From Candidatus Scybalomonas excrementavium (GTDB lineage: Bacteria; Bacillota; Clostridia; Lachnospirales; Lachnospiraceae), in the NCBI GenBank assembly GCA_017694765.1, contig JADIML010000139.1:1-29193 (forward strand): a stretch of 29,193 bases of DNA, in the 5' to 3' direction. The first letter of the stretch is position 1; each line of letters opens with the position of its first letter. The notes under the pieces were generated by a model, which was given only the letters and a program-made list of their open reading frames with translations, searched no databases and had not been told where the DNA came from. Positions 7,254 through 15,403 of the stretch are shown piece by piece. The position numbers were made by a program, and so were the translations under genes.

Positions 7254-7304
7254 AGGGTGATAGAAAGATTCCAAAAATCAAAGTTTCTATCACCCTGTTT
7301 GTTT
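7254..7304. terminator. Bidirectional terminator between convergent genes
   Basis: AGGGTGATAGAAA (7254-7266) and TTTCTATCACCCT (7284-7296) form a perfect 13-bp stem. It is followed on the plus strand by GTTTGTTT; on the minus strand the exit is T-rich but interrupted. Confidence 0.75.
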
Positions 7305-7315
7305 CATAAGATATT

Positions 7316-7831
7316 TTACTTTATAAGACACTTTTTGTTCTGATAGATGAGAAGAATATGATGTACAATTTCATAAATAGAGAAAACAGCTAGTAAAACA
7401 CTAATTCCCATTGCAATTTTCATAGGAAGAGCAAGGGAAACTTGTTGAAAGTAAGTATTTGTATTCATAAGAGCATCGATATCTTCTTGTGAAAAAGAAG
7501 AATTTAAAGCAAGGGTCTGTTTCATAGTCGTTAATTCCTCTGACTCAGGAAGCATTTTCCCTTGAAAATGAAGAGGAGCTGTTAATCCATCTTCCTTTCG
7601 TGTTTCTAATAAATAAAAGTGTAAACCAGAATCTGTAAACTGATAATAGTAAGAGCCTATATATTCGTTATTTGTATAAGAATCAAAACCAGTATAAATA
7701 AGGTTATTAGAAAGGCGTATGCTTCTTTGATCATGTAACTTAGGGAAATAGGCAATAAATAAGAAAAAGAATATAAGTAAATAGAGACAGGGAAATACAA
7801 AAGGTATCCATGCCTTTTTTCGTTTGTTCAT
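7316..7831 (-). CDS. Hypothetical membrane protein with two TM segments
   Basis: I do not recognise the family. The product is 171 residues, with a basic N-terminus (MNKRKKAW), a strong TM helix at ~10-33, a ~100-residue probably extracytoplasmic domain rich in Tyr, Ser and Leu, a second TM helix at ~130-155 and a short Lys-rich cytoplasmic tail. The layout suggests a membrane-tethered domain looped outside the cell; no catalytic motif is visible. I start it at 7831, since the minus strand has AAAGGAG six bases upstream. A longer in-frame start at 7855 has no such site. It is the only gene on this strand in the first 14 kb and is flanked by its own terminator. Confidence 0.7.
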   Translation of the reverse strand: MNKRKKAWIPFVFPCLYLLIFFFLFIAYFPKLHDQRSIRLSNNLIYTGFDSYTNNEYIGSYYYQFTDSGLHFYLLETRKEDGLTAPLHFQGKMLPESEELTTMKQTLALNSSFSQEDIDALMNTNTYFQQVSLALPMKIAMGISVLLAVFSIYEIVHHILLIYQNKKCLIK

Positions 7832-7935
7832 TGGTAACTCCTTTATCCATAACATTTTTTATGGGTATTGTACTATGAATTGAAAAGAAGTACAATATAG
7901 AATCTATAAGAAAGCGTGTCATTCTTAAGAAACGG

Positions 7936-7964
7936 TGGACAGAATTTCTATCTTTTCGTATAAT
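7936..7964 (+). promoter_or_regulatory. Sigma-A promoter for the methyltransferase-hslO-prmA run
   Basis: TGGACA (7936-7941), a 17-bp spacer and a perfect TATAAT (7959-7964). An 11-mer, TTAAGAAACGG (7925-7935), directly abuts the -35. The same 11-mer occurs at 5757-5767 in the leader of the 3D-protein gene. Confidence 0.75.
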
Positions 7965-8027
7965 GTTTGTTGATATAGGAAAGAATCGGATGAAAATAGG
8001 AAAAGAGTACCAAGAAGAGGTGATAAC

Positions 8028-8837
8028 ATGAAACAGATGGAGAAAGCAAGTAGTTATGAGGCATTTGCTCATGTATATGATACATTTATGGATAACATTC
8101 CTTATGAAGAATGGTCAAGCTATCTCATTAGTTTGCTAAAGAAATATGGGATTCATGAAGGGATTCTTGTGGATCTAGGTTGTGGGACTGGAAGTATGAC
8201 ACAATTGCTTGCAAAAGAAGGGTATGATATGATAGGAATTGATAATTCCATTGATATGCTTGAAATTGCAAGGGAAAAGATGATGGATTCCAGCGAACAG
8301 ATTTTATATTTGTTACAAGATATGAGAGAGTTTGAACTCTATGGAACGGTTCATGGGATTGTAAGTGTATGCGATAGTATGAATTATATCACGGAAAAAG
8401 AAGATCTTGTGAAAATCTTTCGACTTGCCAATAATTATTTAGAGCCAAGAGGGTATTTTATTTTTGATATGAATACAGAATATAAATATAAAACACAGCT
8501 TGGACAAAAAACGATTGCAGAAGATCGAGAAGATATGAGCTTTATCTGGGACAATTATTATGACGAGAATGAGAAAATAAACGAATATAGTTTAAGTATC
8601 TTTGTGCAAGAAGAGGAAGATTTATATCGAAAATATGAAGAAGTGCATTATCAAAGAGCCTATTCGTTAGAAGAAGTAAAAGAGGCTATGAAAGAAGCTG
8701 GTATGGAATTTGTGGCAGCCTATGATGCTTTTACTCAAGAAGAGCCAAAGGAAACAAGTGAAAGAATTTATATTGTAGCAAGGGAGACATTCCAAGCTAA
8801 TAAGAAGTATGAGGCGATCGATGAGCCCAATCAATAA
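8028..8837 (+). CDS. Class I SAM-dependent methyltransferase (YqeM-like)
   Basis: A 269-residue cytoplasmic protein with a Rossmann-type methyltransferase fold. Motif I is VDLGCGTGSMTQLL (~47-60), the acidic residue after strand 2 is in MIGIDNS, followed by a DMREF motif and a VSVCDSMNYI segment. It starts FAHVYDTFMDNIPYEEW, as in the YqeM/Cfr-neighbouring 'AFAxxYDxFM' family of unknown substrate found in many Firmicutes. The second half has a beta-rich insertion (SFIWDNYYDE...YSLSIFVQEEE). ATG 8028 has GAGGTGA at correct spacing. A strong promoter lies 64 bp upstream, so it is probably the first gene of a run with hslO and prmA. The substrate cannot be assigned from sequence. Confidence 0.85.
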   Translation: MKQMEKASSYEAFAHVYDTFMDNIPYEEWSSYLISLLKKYGIHEGILVDLGCGTGSMTQLLAKEGYDMIGIDNSIDMLEIAREKMMDSSEQILYLLQDMREFELYGTVHGIVSVCDSMNYITEKEDLVKIFRLANNYLEPRGYFIFDMNTEYKYKTQLGQKTIAEDREDMSFIWDNYYDENEKINEYSLSIFVQEEEDLYRKYEEVHYQRAYSLEEVKEAMKEAGMEFVAAYDAFTQEEPKETSERIYIVARETFQANKKYEAIDEPNQ

Positions 8838-8989
8838 ATTATAAGGAGATATTTTAAAACGAGAAATAATCATTTTTAAAATGATAGCCATGTATAAAGC
8901 AAATTTAATCAAGTCAATGATAAAAATGAATGATACATGATAAAAGTTAATAATAATAGAGATTAAAAAATAGAAAGTGAGGACATAAC

Positions 8990-9871
8990 ATGTCAGATTA
9001 TATTATTCGTGGAACAGCAGGAGATAACCAAATTCGTTTTTTTGCTGCATATACAACAGAATTAGTGGAAGAAGCAAGAAAGGCACATAATACAAGTCCA
9101 GTGGCAACAGCTGCTCTTGGACGTTTATTAACAGCAGGTGCAATGATGGGAAGTATGTGTAAAAATGAAACTGATGTGATTACACTTCAAATCCAATGTA
9201 ATGGACCAATTGGAGGTTTAACAGTGACTGCTGATTCCAAAGCAAATGTAAAAGGTTGTGTTCACAATCCAGAAGTGATCTTACCACCAAATAGCAAAGG
9301 GAAGTTAGATGTAGGACGTGCTCTTGATCTTGGTGTGTTAAGTGTTATTAAAGATATTGGGTTAAAAGATCCTTACGTAGGACAAACACAACTTGTATCT
9401 GGAGAAATTGCAGAAGATTTAACATATTATTTTGCAACTTCTGAGCAAGTACCTTCTTCTGTTGCGCTTGGAGTATTAATGAATAAAGAAAATACAGTAC
9501 GTCAAGCAGGTGGTTTTATTATTCAGTTAATGCCATTTGCAGAAGAAGAAGTGATTGAGAAATTGGAGAAGAAATTACAAGAGTTTACTTCGATTACTTC
9601 TTATCTTGATGAAGGGAAAACACCAGAAGAAATCATGGAAGATCTCCTTGGAGAATTTGGTATTACGATTATGGATAAAATTCCAACGAAATTTTACTGT
9701 GATTGTAGCAAAGAAAAAGTTGGAAAAGCTGTTATTAGTATTGGACAAAAAGAAATTCAAGAAATGATTGATGAAGGCAAACCAATTGAAGTAAACTGTC
9801 ATTTTTGCAATAGTAATTATCATTTTGACGTAGAAGAATTGCGTGAAATGTTAAAATATGCAAAAAAATAA
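8990..9871 (+). CDS. hslO: Hsp33 redox-regulated chaperone
   Basis: A 293-residue protein, the usual length for Hsp33. The N-terminal core carries typical segments such as PVATAALGRLLTAGAMMG, GGLTVTADSKANVKG and SGEIAEDLTYYF. The C-terminal redox switch holds the four zinc-binding cysteines as C-x-C (C237, C239) and C-x-x-C (C270, C273). Reduced Hsp33 binds Zn and is inactive. Oxidation releases Zn and unfolds the linker, turning it into a holdase for unfolding proteins, a useful defence for an anaerobe meeting oxygen. The 150-bp gap before it contains a 17-nt palindrome (8869-8885) and no clear promoter. prmA follows after 80 bp. Confidence 0.96.
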   Translation: MSDYIIRGTAGDNQIRFFAAYTTELVEEARKAHNTSPVATAALGRLLTAGAMMGSMCKNETDVITLQIQCNGPIGGLTVTADSKANVKGCVHNPEVILPPNSKGKLDVGRALDLGVLSVIKDIGLKDPYVGQTQLVSGEIAEDLTYYFATSEQVPSSVALGVLMNKENTVRQAGGFIIQLMPFAEEEVIEKLEKKLQEFTSITSYLDEGKTPEEIMEDLLGEFGITIMDKIPTKFYCDCSKEKVGKAVISIGQKEIQEMIDEGKPIEVNCHFCNSNYHFDVEELREMLKYAKK

Positions 9872-9951
9872 AAGGCAATGGTTATAGTGAGAAGAGGAAG
9901 AAACATCTGTGCATAAAGGCAGGATGAAAAAGAAAGTCGAGGATATGTGTT

Positions 9952-10917
9952 ATGAAATGGAAAAAATTAACAATCGAAACAACGACAGAAGCCACAGATA
10001 TGTTAAGTTATGAGTTAGGAGAACTTGGTGTTGAGGGAATTGAAGTCGAAGATCATGTGCCACTATCAGAAGAAGATAGAAAAACAATGTATGTGGATTT
10101 ACTGCCAGATGAAATTGCTCCAGATGATGGAACTGCAAAGATCAACTGTTATTTAGAAGAAGATCAAGATTTAGAAGAGCTTGCTAATAAAATTCGAGAG
10201 AAATTAGAAGAAATCGGACAATTTCTTCCAATTGGAAGTGGAAAAATTACATTTGGAGAAACAGAAGATAAAGACTGGATTAATAACTGGAAGCAGTATT
10301 TTAAACCGTTTCGTCTTGATGAAACGATTATTATTAAACCAACTTGGGAAGAATTAACGGAGCAAAAAGAAGGTGATTTAGTCATTCAAATTGATCCAGG
10401 TACTGCTTTTGGGACTGGCTCTCATGAAACAACAAGACTTTGTATTTCACAGCTTAAAAAATACATTAAACCAGAAACAAAACTTTTAGATGCTGGATGT
10501 GGTAGTGGAATCTTATCCATTATCGCCATTAAATTAGGGGTAAAGGAAGCCTTAGGAATCGATATTGATCCAAATGCGATTATTGCAACCAAAGAAAACA
10601 TGGCAATTAATGATGTGACAGAAGAACAGTTAAAAGTCATTCAAGGAAATATTTTAGAAGATCAATCATTCCAAGATGAAATAGGATATGATTGCTATGA
10701 CATTGTTGTAGCAAATATTTTAGCTGATGTTATCTGTCCTCTTTCTGGAAAAGTGACACCACATCTAAAAGAAGGTGGTATCTTTATTACATCAGGTATT
10801 ATTAATACAAAGGAACAAGAAGTAAAAGACGCCATTCTTGCAAATGATATGGAGATTTTAGAAACAAATTATTTAGGTGAATGGGTGTCCATTACAGCGA
10901 GACCAAAGAGTAAATAA
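9952..10917 (+). CDS. prmA: Ribosomal protein L11 methyltransferase
   Basis: A 321-residue enzyme transferring methyl groups from SAM to ribosomal protein L11. An N-terminal substrate-recognition domain (~1-110) precedes a linker and the catalytic domain. Family landmarks are PGTAFGTGSHETTRLC (~146-161), motif I LDAGCGSGILSI, GIDIDPNAI and ANILADVI. The length matches Gram-positive PrmA (about 310). GAGG lies about 10 bases before ATG. The order hslO-prmA-(p)ppGpp synthetase-rsmE groups stress and ribosome-maintenance genes; prmA next to rsmE is common in Firmicutes. Confidence 0.96.
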   Translation: MKWKKLTIETTTEATDMLSYELGELGVEGIEVEDHVPLSEEDRKTMYVDLLPDEIAPDDGTAKINCYLEEDQDLEELANKIREKLEEIGQFLPIGSGKITFGETEDKDWINNWKQYFKPFRLDETIIIKPTWEELTEQKEGDLVIQIDPGTAFGTGSHETTRLCISQLKKYIKPETKLLDAGCGSGILSIIAIKLGVKEALGIDIDPNAIIATKENMAINDVTEEQLKVIQGNILEDQSFQDEIGYDCYDIVVANILADVICPLSGKVTPHLKEGGIFITSGIINTKEQEVKDAILANDMEILETNYLGEWVSITARPKSK

Positions 10918-10980
10918 TAAACATTATTAATAGACGATGATCAAGCACATTGTGTATGGAGAAGAGAAAGGAAGAAATAG

Positions 10981-11694
10981 TTGGGAGATACAAAGACAGA
11001 GTTAGTAGTAGATACGAGATCAGATACATATAACATCGAGAGGTTGAGTTTTCAGGCAATGTTAGAGTCCAATCATCCAGAAAAACTTTTACAGAGCTTT
11101 CAGCCATTTATCGAGTTAATGATGCACTATGAATGTGCTTTAATGGAAGTGGAAACGAAACTAAAAGTGTTGAATAAAGAATTTGGGCTTCAGCATAGTA
11201 GAAATCCCTTTGAAGGAATTGAGTCGAGAATTAAAGATCCAATTAGTATTATAGAGAAACTAAAACGAAAAGGATTTCCAGTTTCTATCCAAAGTATGGA
11301 ACAAAATTTATTTGATATAGCAGGAATTCGTGTCATATGTTCCTTTCCAGAAGATATTTATAATATAGCAGAATTATTAATTAAGCAAGATGATATTACA
11401 CTGATACAAAAGAAAGATTACATTGAAAATCCAAAAGAGAATGGGTATCGCAGTTTACATTTAATTTTAGATATTCCGATTTTCTTAGCAGAACAGAAGA
11501 AGCATATGAAGGTAGAAGTGCAGCTTCGGACAATTGCCATGGATTTTTGGGCAAGTTTGGAACATAAGTTGAAGTATAAAAAAGATGTAAAAAATGCAGA
11601 TGAAATTTCAAAGCAGTTAAAAGAGTGTGCTGATAAAATTAGCCAAATGGATTTTCGGATGCAAGAAATTCGGAATCAAATTGAAAAGAATTAA
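10981..11694 (+). CDS. Small alarmone synthetase, RelP/YwaC-like
   Basis: A 237-residue protein consisting of one RelA/SpoT synthetase domain, with no HD hydrolase, TGS or ACT parts. Conserved elements are SRIKDPISIIEKLKRKG (pyrophosphate-donor binding), DIAGIRVICSF, NPKENGYRSLHLIL (GTP/GDP contact) and VEVQLRTIAMDFWASLEHK. The wording of the last two is nearer to Bacillus YwaC/RelP than to RelQ; this is judged from memory. It would make (p)ppGpp from ATP and GDP/GTP and be controlled mainly by expression level. The start is TTG 10981, preceded by AAAGGAAG at 6 bases; the next in-frame ATG falls well inside the fold. It lies between two ribosome methyltransferase genes, 18 bases ahead of rsmE. 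Confidence 0.92.
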   Translation: MGDTKTELVVDTRSDTYNIERLSFQAMLESNHPEKLLQSFQPFIELMMHYECALMEVETKLKVLNKEFGLQHSRNPFEGIESRIKDPISIIEKLKRKGFPVSIQSMEQNLFDIAGIRVICSFPEDIYNIAELLIKQDDITLIQKKDYIENPKENGYRSLHLILDIPIFLAEQKKHMKVEVQLRTIAMDFWASLEHKLKYKKDVKNADEISKQLKECADKISQMDFRMQEIRNQIEKN

Positions 11695-11712
11695 AGAAAG
11701 AGAAGAATTGTT

Positions 11713-12453
11713 ATGTATCGTTTTTTTGTAGAACCCTCTCAAATTGGAGAAAAAAAGATTACTATTATAGGTTCTGATGTTAATCATATAAAAAATGTTT
11801 TGCGAATGAAATGTGGAGAGAAGATTGCAATTAGTGATGGACAGGAGCAGGAATATTATTGTATAATCGAAAAGTTAGAAGACGAACAAATTATTGCAAC
11901 AATCGAAGAAATTGCAATGGATAGAAAAGAATTGCCTGTTCGCATTACATTATTTCAAGGAATTCCAAAATCAGATAAATTAGAATTAATTATTCAAAAG
12001 GCAGTAGAGCTTGGAGTATGTGAAATTGTTCCAGTGGCAATGAAACGTTCTGTAGCTAAGATTGATTCAAAGAAAGTAGATAAGAAAGTGGAACGATTTA
12101 ATGCCATTGCACTTAGTGCAGCAAAGCAAGCGAAAAGAAATGTAATTCCAACAGTTACCATGCCAATGAGTTGGAAAGAAGCAGTCGCTTATGGCAAAAC
12201 AATGGATGCTTGCCTTGTACCATATGAAGATGCTCGTGGCATGGCTCATACAAAGGAAGTCATTCGTAATCTTCATGGAGTAAAAAGTATTGCACTTTAT
12301 ATTGGTCCAGAAGGTGGATTTGATGACGATGAAATCACACAGGCAAAAGAAGAAGGTTTTCAAGTGATTACACTTGGGAAAAGGATTTTAAGAACGGAAA
12401 CAGCAGGATTAGCAGCCCTTAGTATTTTTATGTATGAACTGGAGGAAGATTGA
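11713..12453 (+). CDS. rsmE: 16S rRNA m3U1498 methyltransferase
   Basis: A 246-residue SPOUT-class (trefoil-knot) methyltransferase. An N-terminal PUA-like domain (~1-70) with HIKNVLRMK precedes the knot domain. Signature segments are FQGIPKSDKLELIIQKAVELGV, ALSAAKQAKRNVIP, YIGPEGGFDDDEI and LGKRILRTETAGLAAL; the last two form the SAM-binding knot. It methylates N3 of U1498 in the decoding region of the 30S subunit. The stop codon is one base upstream of the next gene's ATG, and that gene's SD (GGAGG, 12441-12445) lies inside rsmE, so the two are translationally linked. Confidence 0.96.
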   Translation: MYRFFVEPSQIGEKKITIIGSDVNHIKNVLRMKCGEKIAISDGQEQEYYCIIEKLEDEQIIATIEEIAMDRKELPVRITLFQGIPKSDKLELIIQKAVELGVCEIVPVAMKRSVAKIDSKKVDKKVERFNAIALSAAKQAKRNVIPTVTMPMSWKEAVAYGKTMDACLVPYEDARGMAHTKEVIRNLHGVKSIALYIGPEGGFDDDEITQAKEEGFQVITLGKRILRTETAGLAALSIFMYELEED

Positions 12454-12454
12454 T

Positions 12455-13597
12455 ATGGAAGCATATTTAGATAATGCTGCGACGACCTTTGTCTTTCCAG
12501 AAGTGAAAGAGACGATGATAAAGGTAATGGAAGAAGATTTTGGAAATCCATCTTCTCTTCATAAAAAAGGAATGGATGCAGAATCTTATATAAAAGAAGC
12601 AAAAGATACGATTCGTAGCTATTTAAAAGTAGAGGCAAAAGAGATTGTGTTTACTTCTGGTGGAACAGAATCCAATAATATGGCATTACTTGGAGCGGCT
12701 TATGCAAATAGAAGAAGAGGAAATCATATTATTACGACAAGTATCGAACATGCGTCTGTTTATAATCCTCTGATTCATTTAGAAGAAGAAGGATTTCGTG
12801 TTACGTATTTACCAGTAGATGAAAAAGGAATTGTAGACATCGATGCTTTAAAAAATGCCCTTTGTGAAGATACGATTCTTGTATCAATTATGATGGTAAA
12901 TAATGAAATCGGATCCGTACAACCAATTGAAGAAATTGGAACGTGTATCAAAGCATATAAGGACTCTATTTTATTTCATGTAGATGCCATTCAAGCCTAT
13001 GGAAAATTTAAAATTTATCCAAAGAGATGGAAGATAGATTTACTTTCTGTAAGTGGACATAAAATACATGGACCAAAAGGCAGTGGTTTTCTTTATATCA
13101 AAGATAAGACAAAGATAACCCCATTACTATTTGGTGGTGGACAACAAAAAGGAATGCGTTCTGGCACAGAAAATGTACCAGCCATTGCAGGGCTTAGTGT
13201 TGCCACAAAACAGATGTATGAAAAGCAAGAGCAACATATGGTATACATGCAAGGGTTAAAAGAGCGATTGATACAAGGAGTGAGTGAAATAGAAGGAGTG
13301 TACAATCATTCTGGTGATGCTCCACATATTATTAGCCTTAGTTTTGTAGGCGTTAGAAGCGAAGTATTGCTTCATGCCTTAGAAGAAAAAGGTGTGTATG
13401 TATCATCAGGCTCGGCTTGTTCTTCCAATCATCCAGCTATTAGTGGAACATTAAAAGCAATCGGTGTTCCAAAAGAATGTCTAGATTCTACATTACGTTT
13501 TAGCCTATCTGTCTTTACAACAGAAGAAGAAATTGATTGGGCAGTACAATGTTTAAAAGAAATCGTTCCGGTATTACGAAGATTTATAAGACGATAA
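12455..13597 (+). CDS. Cysteine desulfurase (NifS/IscS family), sulfur donor for ThiI
   Basis: A 380-residue PLP enzyme that takes sulfur from cysteine as a persulfide. It starts MEAYLDNAATTFVFPEV, typical of the family. The PLP lysine is K203 in SGHKIHGPKG, and the persulfide cysteine is C322 in SGSACSSNHPAISG. The histidine stacking on PLP is in TTSIEHASV. The immediate neighbour is thiI, 20 bases downstream, mirroring the Bacillus nifZ-thiI pair in which the desulfurase is dedicated to 4-thiouridine in tRNA; that role is inferred from linkage. An upstream in-frame ATG (12434) lies within rsmE, and ATG 12455 has the GGAGG site 9 bases before it. Confidence 0.93.
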   Translation: MEAYLDNAATTFVFPEVKETMIKVMEEDFGNPSSLHKKGMDAESYIKEAKDTIRSYLKVEAKEIVFTSGGTESNNMALLGAAYANRRRGNHIITTSIEHASVYNPLIHLEEEGFRVTYLPVDEKGIVDIDALKNALCEDTILVSIMMVNNEIGSVQPIEEIGTCIKAYKDSILFHVDAIQAYGKFKIYPKRWKIDLLSVSGHKIHGPKGSGFLYIKDKTKITPLLFGGGQQKGMRSGTENVPAIAGLSVATKQMYEKQEQHMVYMQGLKERLIQGVSEIEGVYNHSGDAPHIISLSFVGVRSEVLLHALEEKGVYVSSGSACSSNHPAISGTLKAIGVPKECLDSTLRFSLSVFTTEEEIDWAVQCLKEIVPVLRRFIRR

Positions 13598-13617
13598 GAA
13601 AAATAGGAGAATGAAAA

Positions 13618-14799
13618 ATGATTACATTTAAAGCATTTTTAATCAAATATGCGGAAATTGGAATTAAGGGAAAAAATCGTTATTTATTTGAAGATGCCCT
13701 TATGAAACAGATTCGTCATGCAATAGCACCTGTAGGTGATTTTGATGTGCGTAAAGAATCTGGAAGAGTATTTGTAGAAGCAAATGGGGAATATGATTTT
13801 GATGAAGCAGTCACTGCTTTAAAAAGAGTGTTTGGAATTACAGGAATTTGTCCAGTTATTATTGAAGAAAATAAAGAGTTCGATAATCTTGTACAAGTTG
13901 CATGTAACTATATAGACCAACAATATGATAATAAAAATATCACATTTAAAGTAAATGCAAGAAGAGCAGATAAACAATATCCAAAAAGCTCCAATGAAAT
14001 CAATGCAGATATGGGAGAACAAATTTTACTTCGTTTCCCAGAAATCAAAGTAGATGTGCATAATCCAGATGTTTTATTAACGATTGAAATTCGTTCTAAA
14101 GTATACATTTACTCTAATATTATAAAAGGACCGGGTGGAATGCCAGTTGGTACCAATGGAAGAGCTATGCTTTTATTATCAGGTGGAATTGACAGCCCAG
14201 TTGCTGGATATATGGTTTCGAAACGTGGAGTTGGAATTGATGCTACGTATTTCCATGCACCACCATATACAAGTGAACGTGCAAAACAAAAAGTAGTAGA
14301 CCTTGCAAAATTAGTATCAAAATATTCAGGACCAATCCGTTTACATGTTGTGAATTTTACAGATATTCAGTTAGCGATTTATGAGAAATGTCCACATGAT
14401 GAGTTGACAATTATTATGCGCCGTTACATGATGAAGATTGCAGAACATTTTGCAAAGGAAAATGGCGATTTGGCATTAATTACAGGAGAGAGTATTGGAC
14501 AAGTAGCTTCACAAACGATGCATAGTTTAGCTTGTACCAATGAAGTATGTACAATGCCAGTATTCCGTCCATGTATTGGAATGGATAAACAAGAAATTGT
14601 TGATATTGCAGAGCAAATTGACACATATGAAACTTCAATTTTACCATTTGAAGATTGTTGTACTATTTTTGTTGCGAAACATCCAGTCACAAAGCCAAAT
14701 ATTAATGTTATTAAAAAATCAGAAGAAAATTTAAGAGATGTTATCGATGATCTTATGAAACAAGCAATCGAAACAGTGGAAACGATTGAAGTAAGATAA
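13618..14799 (+). CDS. thiI: tRNA 4-thiouridine synthetase
   Basis: A 393-residue protein with an N-terminal ferredoxin-like/THUMP region (~1-165), a PP-loop ATP pyrophosphatase domain with LLLSGGIDSPVAGYMVSKRG (~185-205) and a C-terminal part with TGESIGQVASQTMHSL and FEDCCTIFVAKHP. It adenylates U8 of tRNA and installs sulfur, also serving thiazole synthesis in some bacteria. The C-terminal rhodanese domain of E. coli ThiI is absent, as in Bacillus, where the partner desulfurase delivers sulfur directly. ATG 13618 follows AGGAG. Transcription ends at the strong hairpin at 14861. Confidence 0.97.
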   Translation: MITFKAFLIKYAEIGIKGKNRYLFEDALMKQIRHAIAPVGDFDVRKESGRVFVEANGEYDFDEAVTALKRVFGITGICPVIIEENKEFDNLVQVACNYIDQQYDNKNITFKVNARRADKQYPKSSNEINADMGEQILLRFPEIKVDVHNPDVLLTIEIRSKVYIYSNIIKGPGGMPVGTNGRAMLLLSGGIDSPVAGYMVSKRGVGIDATYFHAPPYTSERAKQKVVDLAKLVSKYSGPIRLHVVNFTDIQLAIYEKCPHDELTIIMRRYMMKIAEHFAKENGDLALITGESIGQVASQTMHSLACTNEVCTMPVFRPCIGMDKQEIVDIAEQIDTYETSILPFEDCCTIFVAKHPVTKPNINVIKKSEENLRDVIDDLMKQAIETVETIEVR

Positions 14800-14860
14800 T
14801 ATAAATCAAAAGAGAATAAATTGTGATAAGTGTGAAATTCCTATTATGTAAAAAAATGTA

Positions 14861-14901
14861 AAAATCCACCCTGTTATAAAAGGGATAACAGGGTGGATTT
14901 T
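14861..14901. terminator. Bidirectional terminator between thiI and the HPr-like gene
   Basis: A perfect 17-bp stem (14861-14877 with 14885-14901) closes a 7-nt loop. The stem ends in AAAA/TTTT, giving a short U tract in either direction, and it sits between convergent genes. Confidence 0.85.
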
Positions 14902-14937
14902 AAAGAAGAACCTCATAATCATTCACAAATAAAATTC

Positions 14938-15171
14938 TTATTCTACAATGTAAGGTGCAAGTTTTTCCATAACTTCATTTACAATCGTTTCATTGTGGAT
15001 ATTTAAATCGATTGGTTTTGAAATATCTAAACTGAAAATACCCATAATTGATTTTGCATCAATTGTATATCTGCCAGATACTAAATCAAATTCAGAATTG
15101 AATTTATTAATTTCAGTAACAAATTTTTTCACTTTTTCGATGGAATCCAAAGAAATTTTAATTGTTTTCAT
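14938..15171 (-). CDS. HPr-like protein lacking the phosphorylatable histidine
   Basis: A 77-residue protein with the HPr fold signature at DAKSIMGIFSLDI, which in HPr and Crh surrounds Ser46, the HPr kinase site (here S41). The region that should hold GLHARPA with active-site His15 is replaced by SLDSIEKVKKFV, so it cannot relay phosphate in the sugar phosphotransferase system. This recalls Bacillus Crh, which keeps Ser46 but has lost His15, and suggests a regulatory or carbon-catabolite role. The N-terminus is also shortened. The minus-strand SD TTAGGAGA lies 9 bases before the ATG, and a good promoter (15228-15256) precedes it. Family membership is fairly sure; function is inferred. Confidence 0.82.
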   Translation of the reverse strand: MKTIKISLDSIEKVKKFVTEINKFNSEFDLVSGRYTIDAKSIMGIFSLDISKPIDLNIHNETIVNEVMEKLAPYIVE

Positions 15172-15227
15172 AAATAAGAATCTCCTAACTTTAAAAAATT
15201 TTTCTGTCTACTCAATATACAATCTAC

Positions 15228-15256
15228 ATAGTACTAGGGCAAGATAGAAAAGTCAA
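15228..15256 (-). promoter_or_regulatory. Sigma-A promoter of the HPr-like gene
   Basis: Read on the minus strand: -35 TTGACT (plus 15251-15256), a 17-bp spacer and -10 TACTAT (plus 15228-15233), about 57 bp before the ATG. Confidence 0.7.
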
Positions 15257-15403
15257 GATACAAAGTTACGAAAGGTAAGAAAAGTTTCGAGTATTGTTTC
15301 GGCATGAAGTAAGATAGTGAGATGGGAAAATAAGTACAACCTCAAACATATAAGGGAAATGATAAAACAACATAGAAACATAGAAATAGAAATGGAGAAA
15401 ATA

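Noticed and set aside
8869..8885. 17-nt palindrome ATCATTTTTAAAATGAT as an operator or terminator
   Set aside because: The single-base centre leaves no proper loop and no T-run follows. Such AT palindromes arise readily by chance at this base composition.
8833..8940. Small ORF after the methyltransferase gene, preceded by an AAGGAGATA sequence
   Set aside because: No ATG, GTG or TTG lies at SD distance, and the frame is only about 30 codons. At most it is a decayed remnant.
14847..14862. Two TGTAAA motifs resembling a second WalR-type box
   Set aside because: They are separated by 4, not 5, bases in an A-run, lie between convergent genes at a terminator and are not near a start site.
14993..15247. 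84-aa plus-strand ORF
   Set aside because: Antisense shadow of the HPr-like gene, which shows a family motif, SD and promoter on the minus strand.
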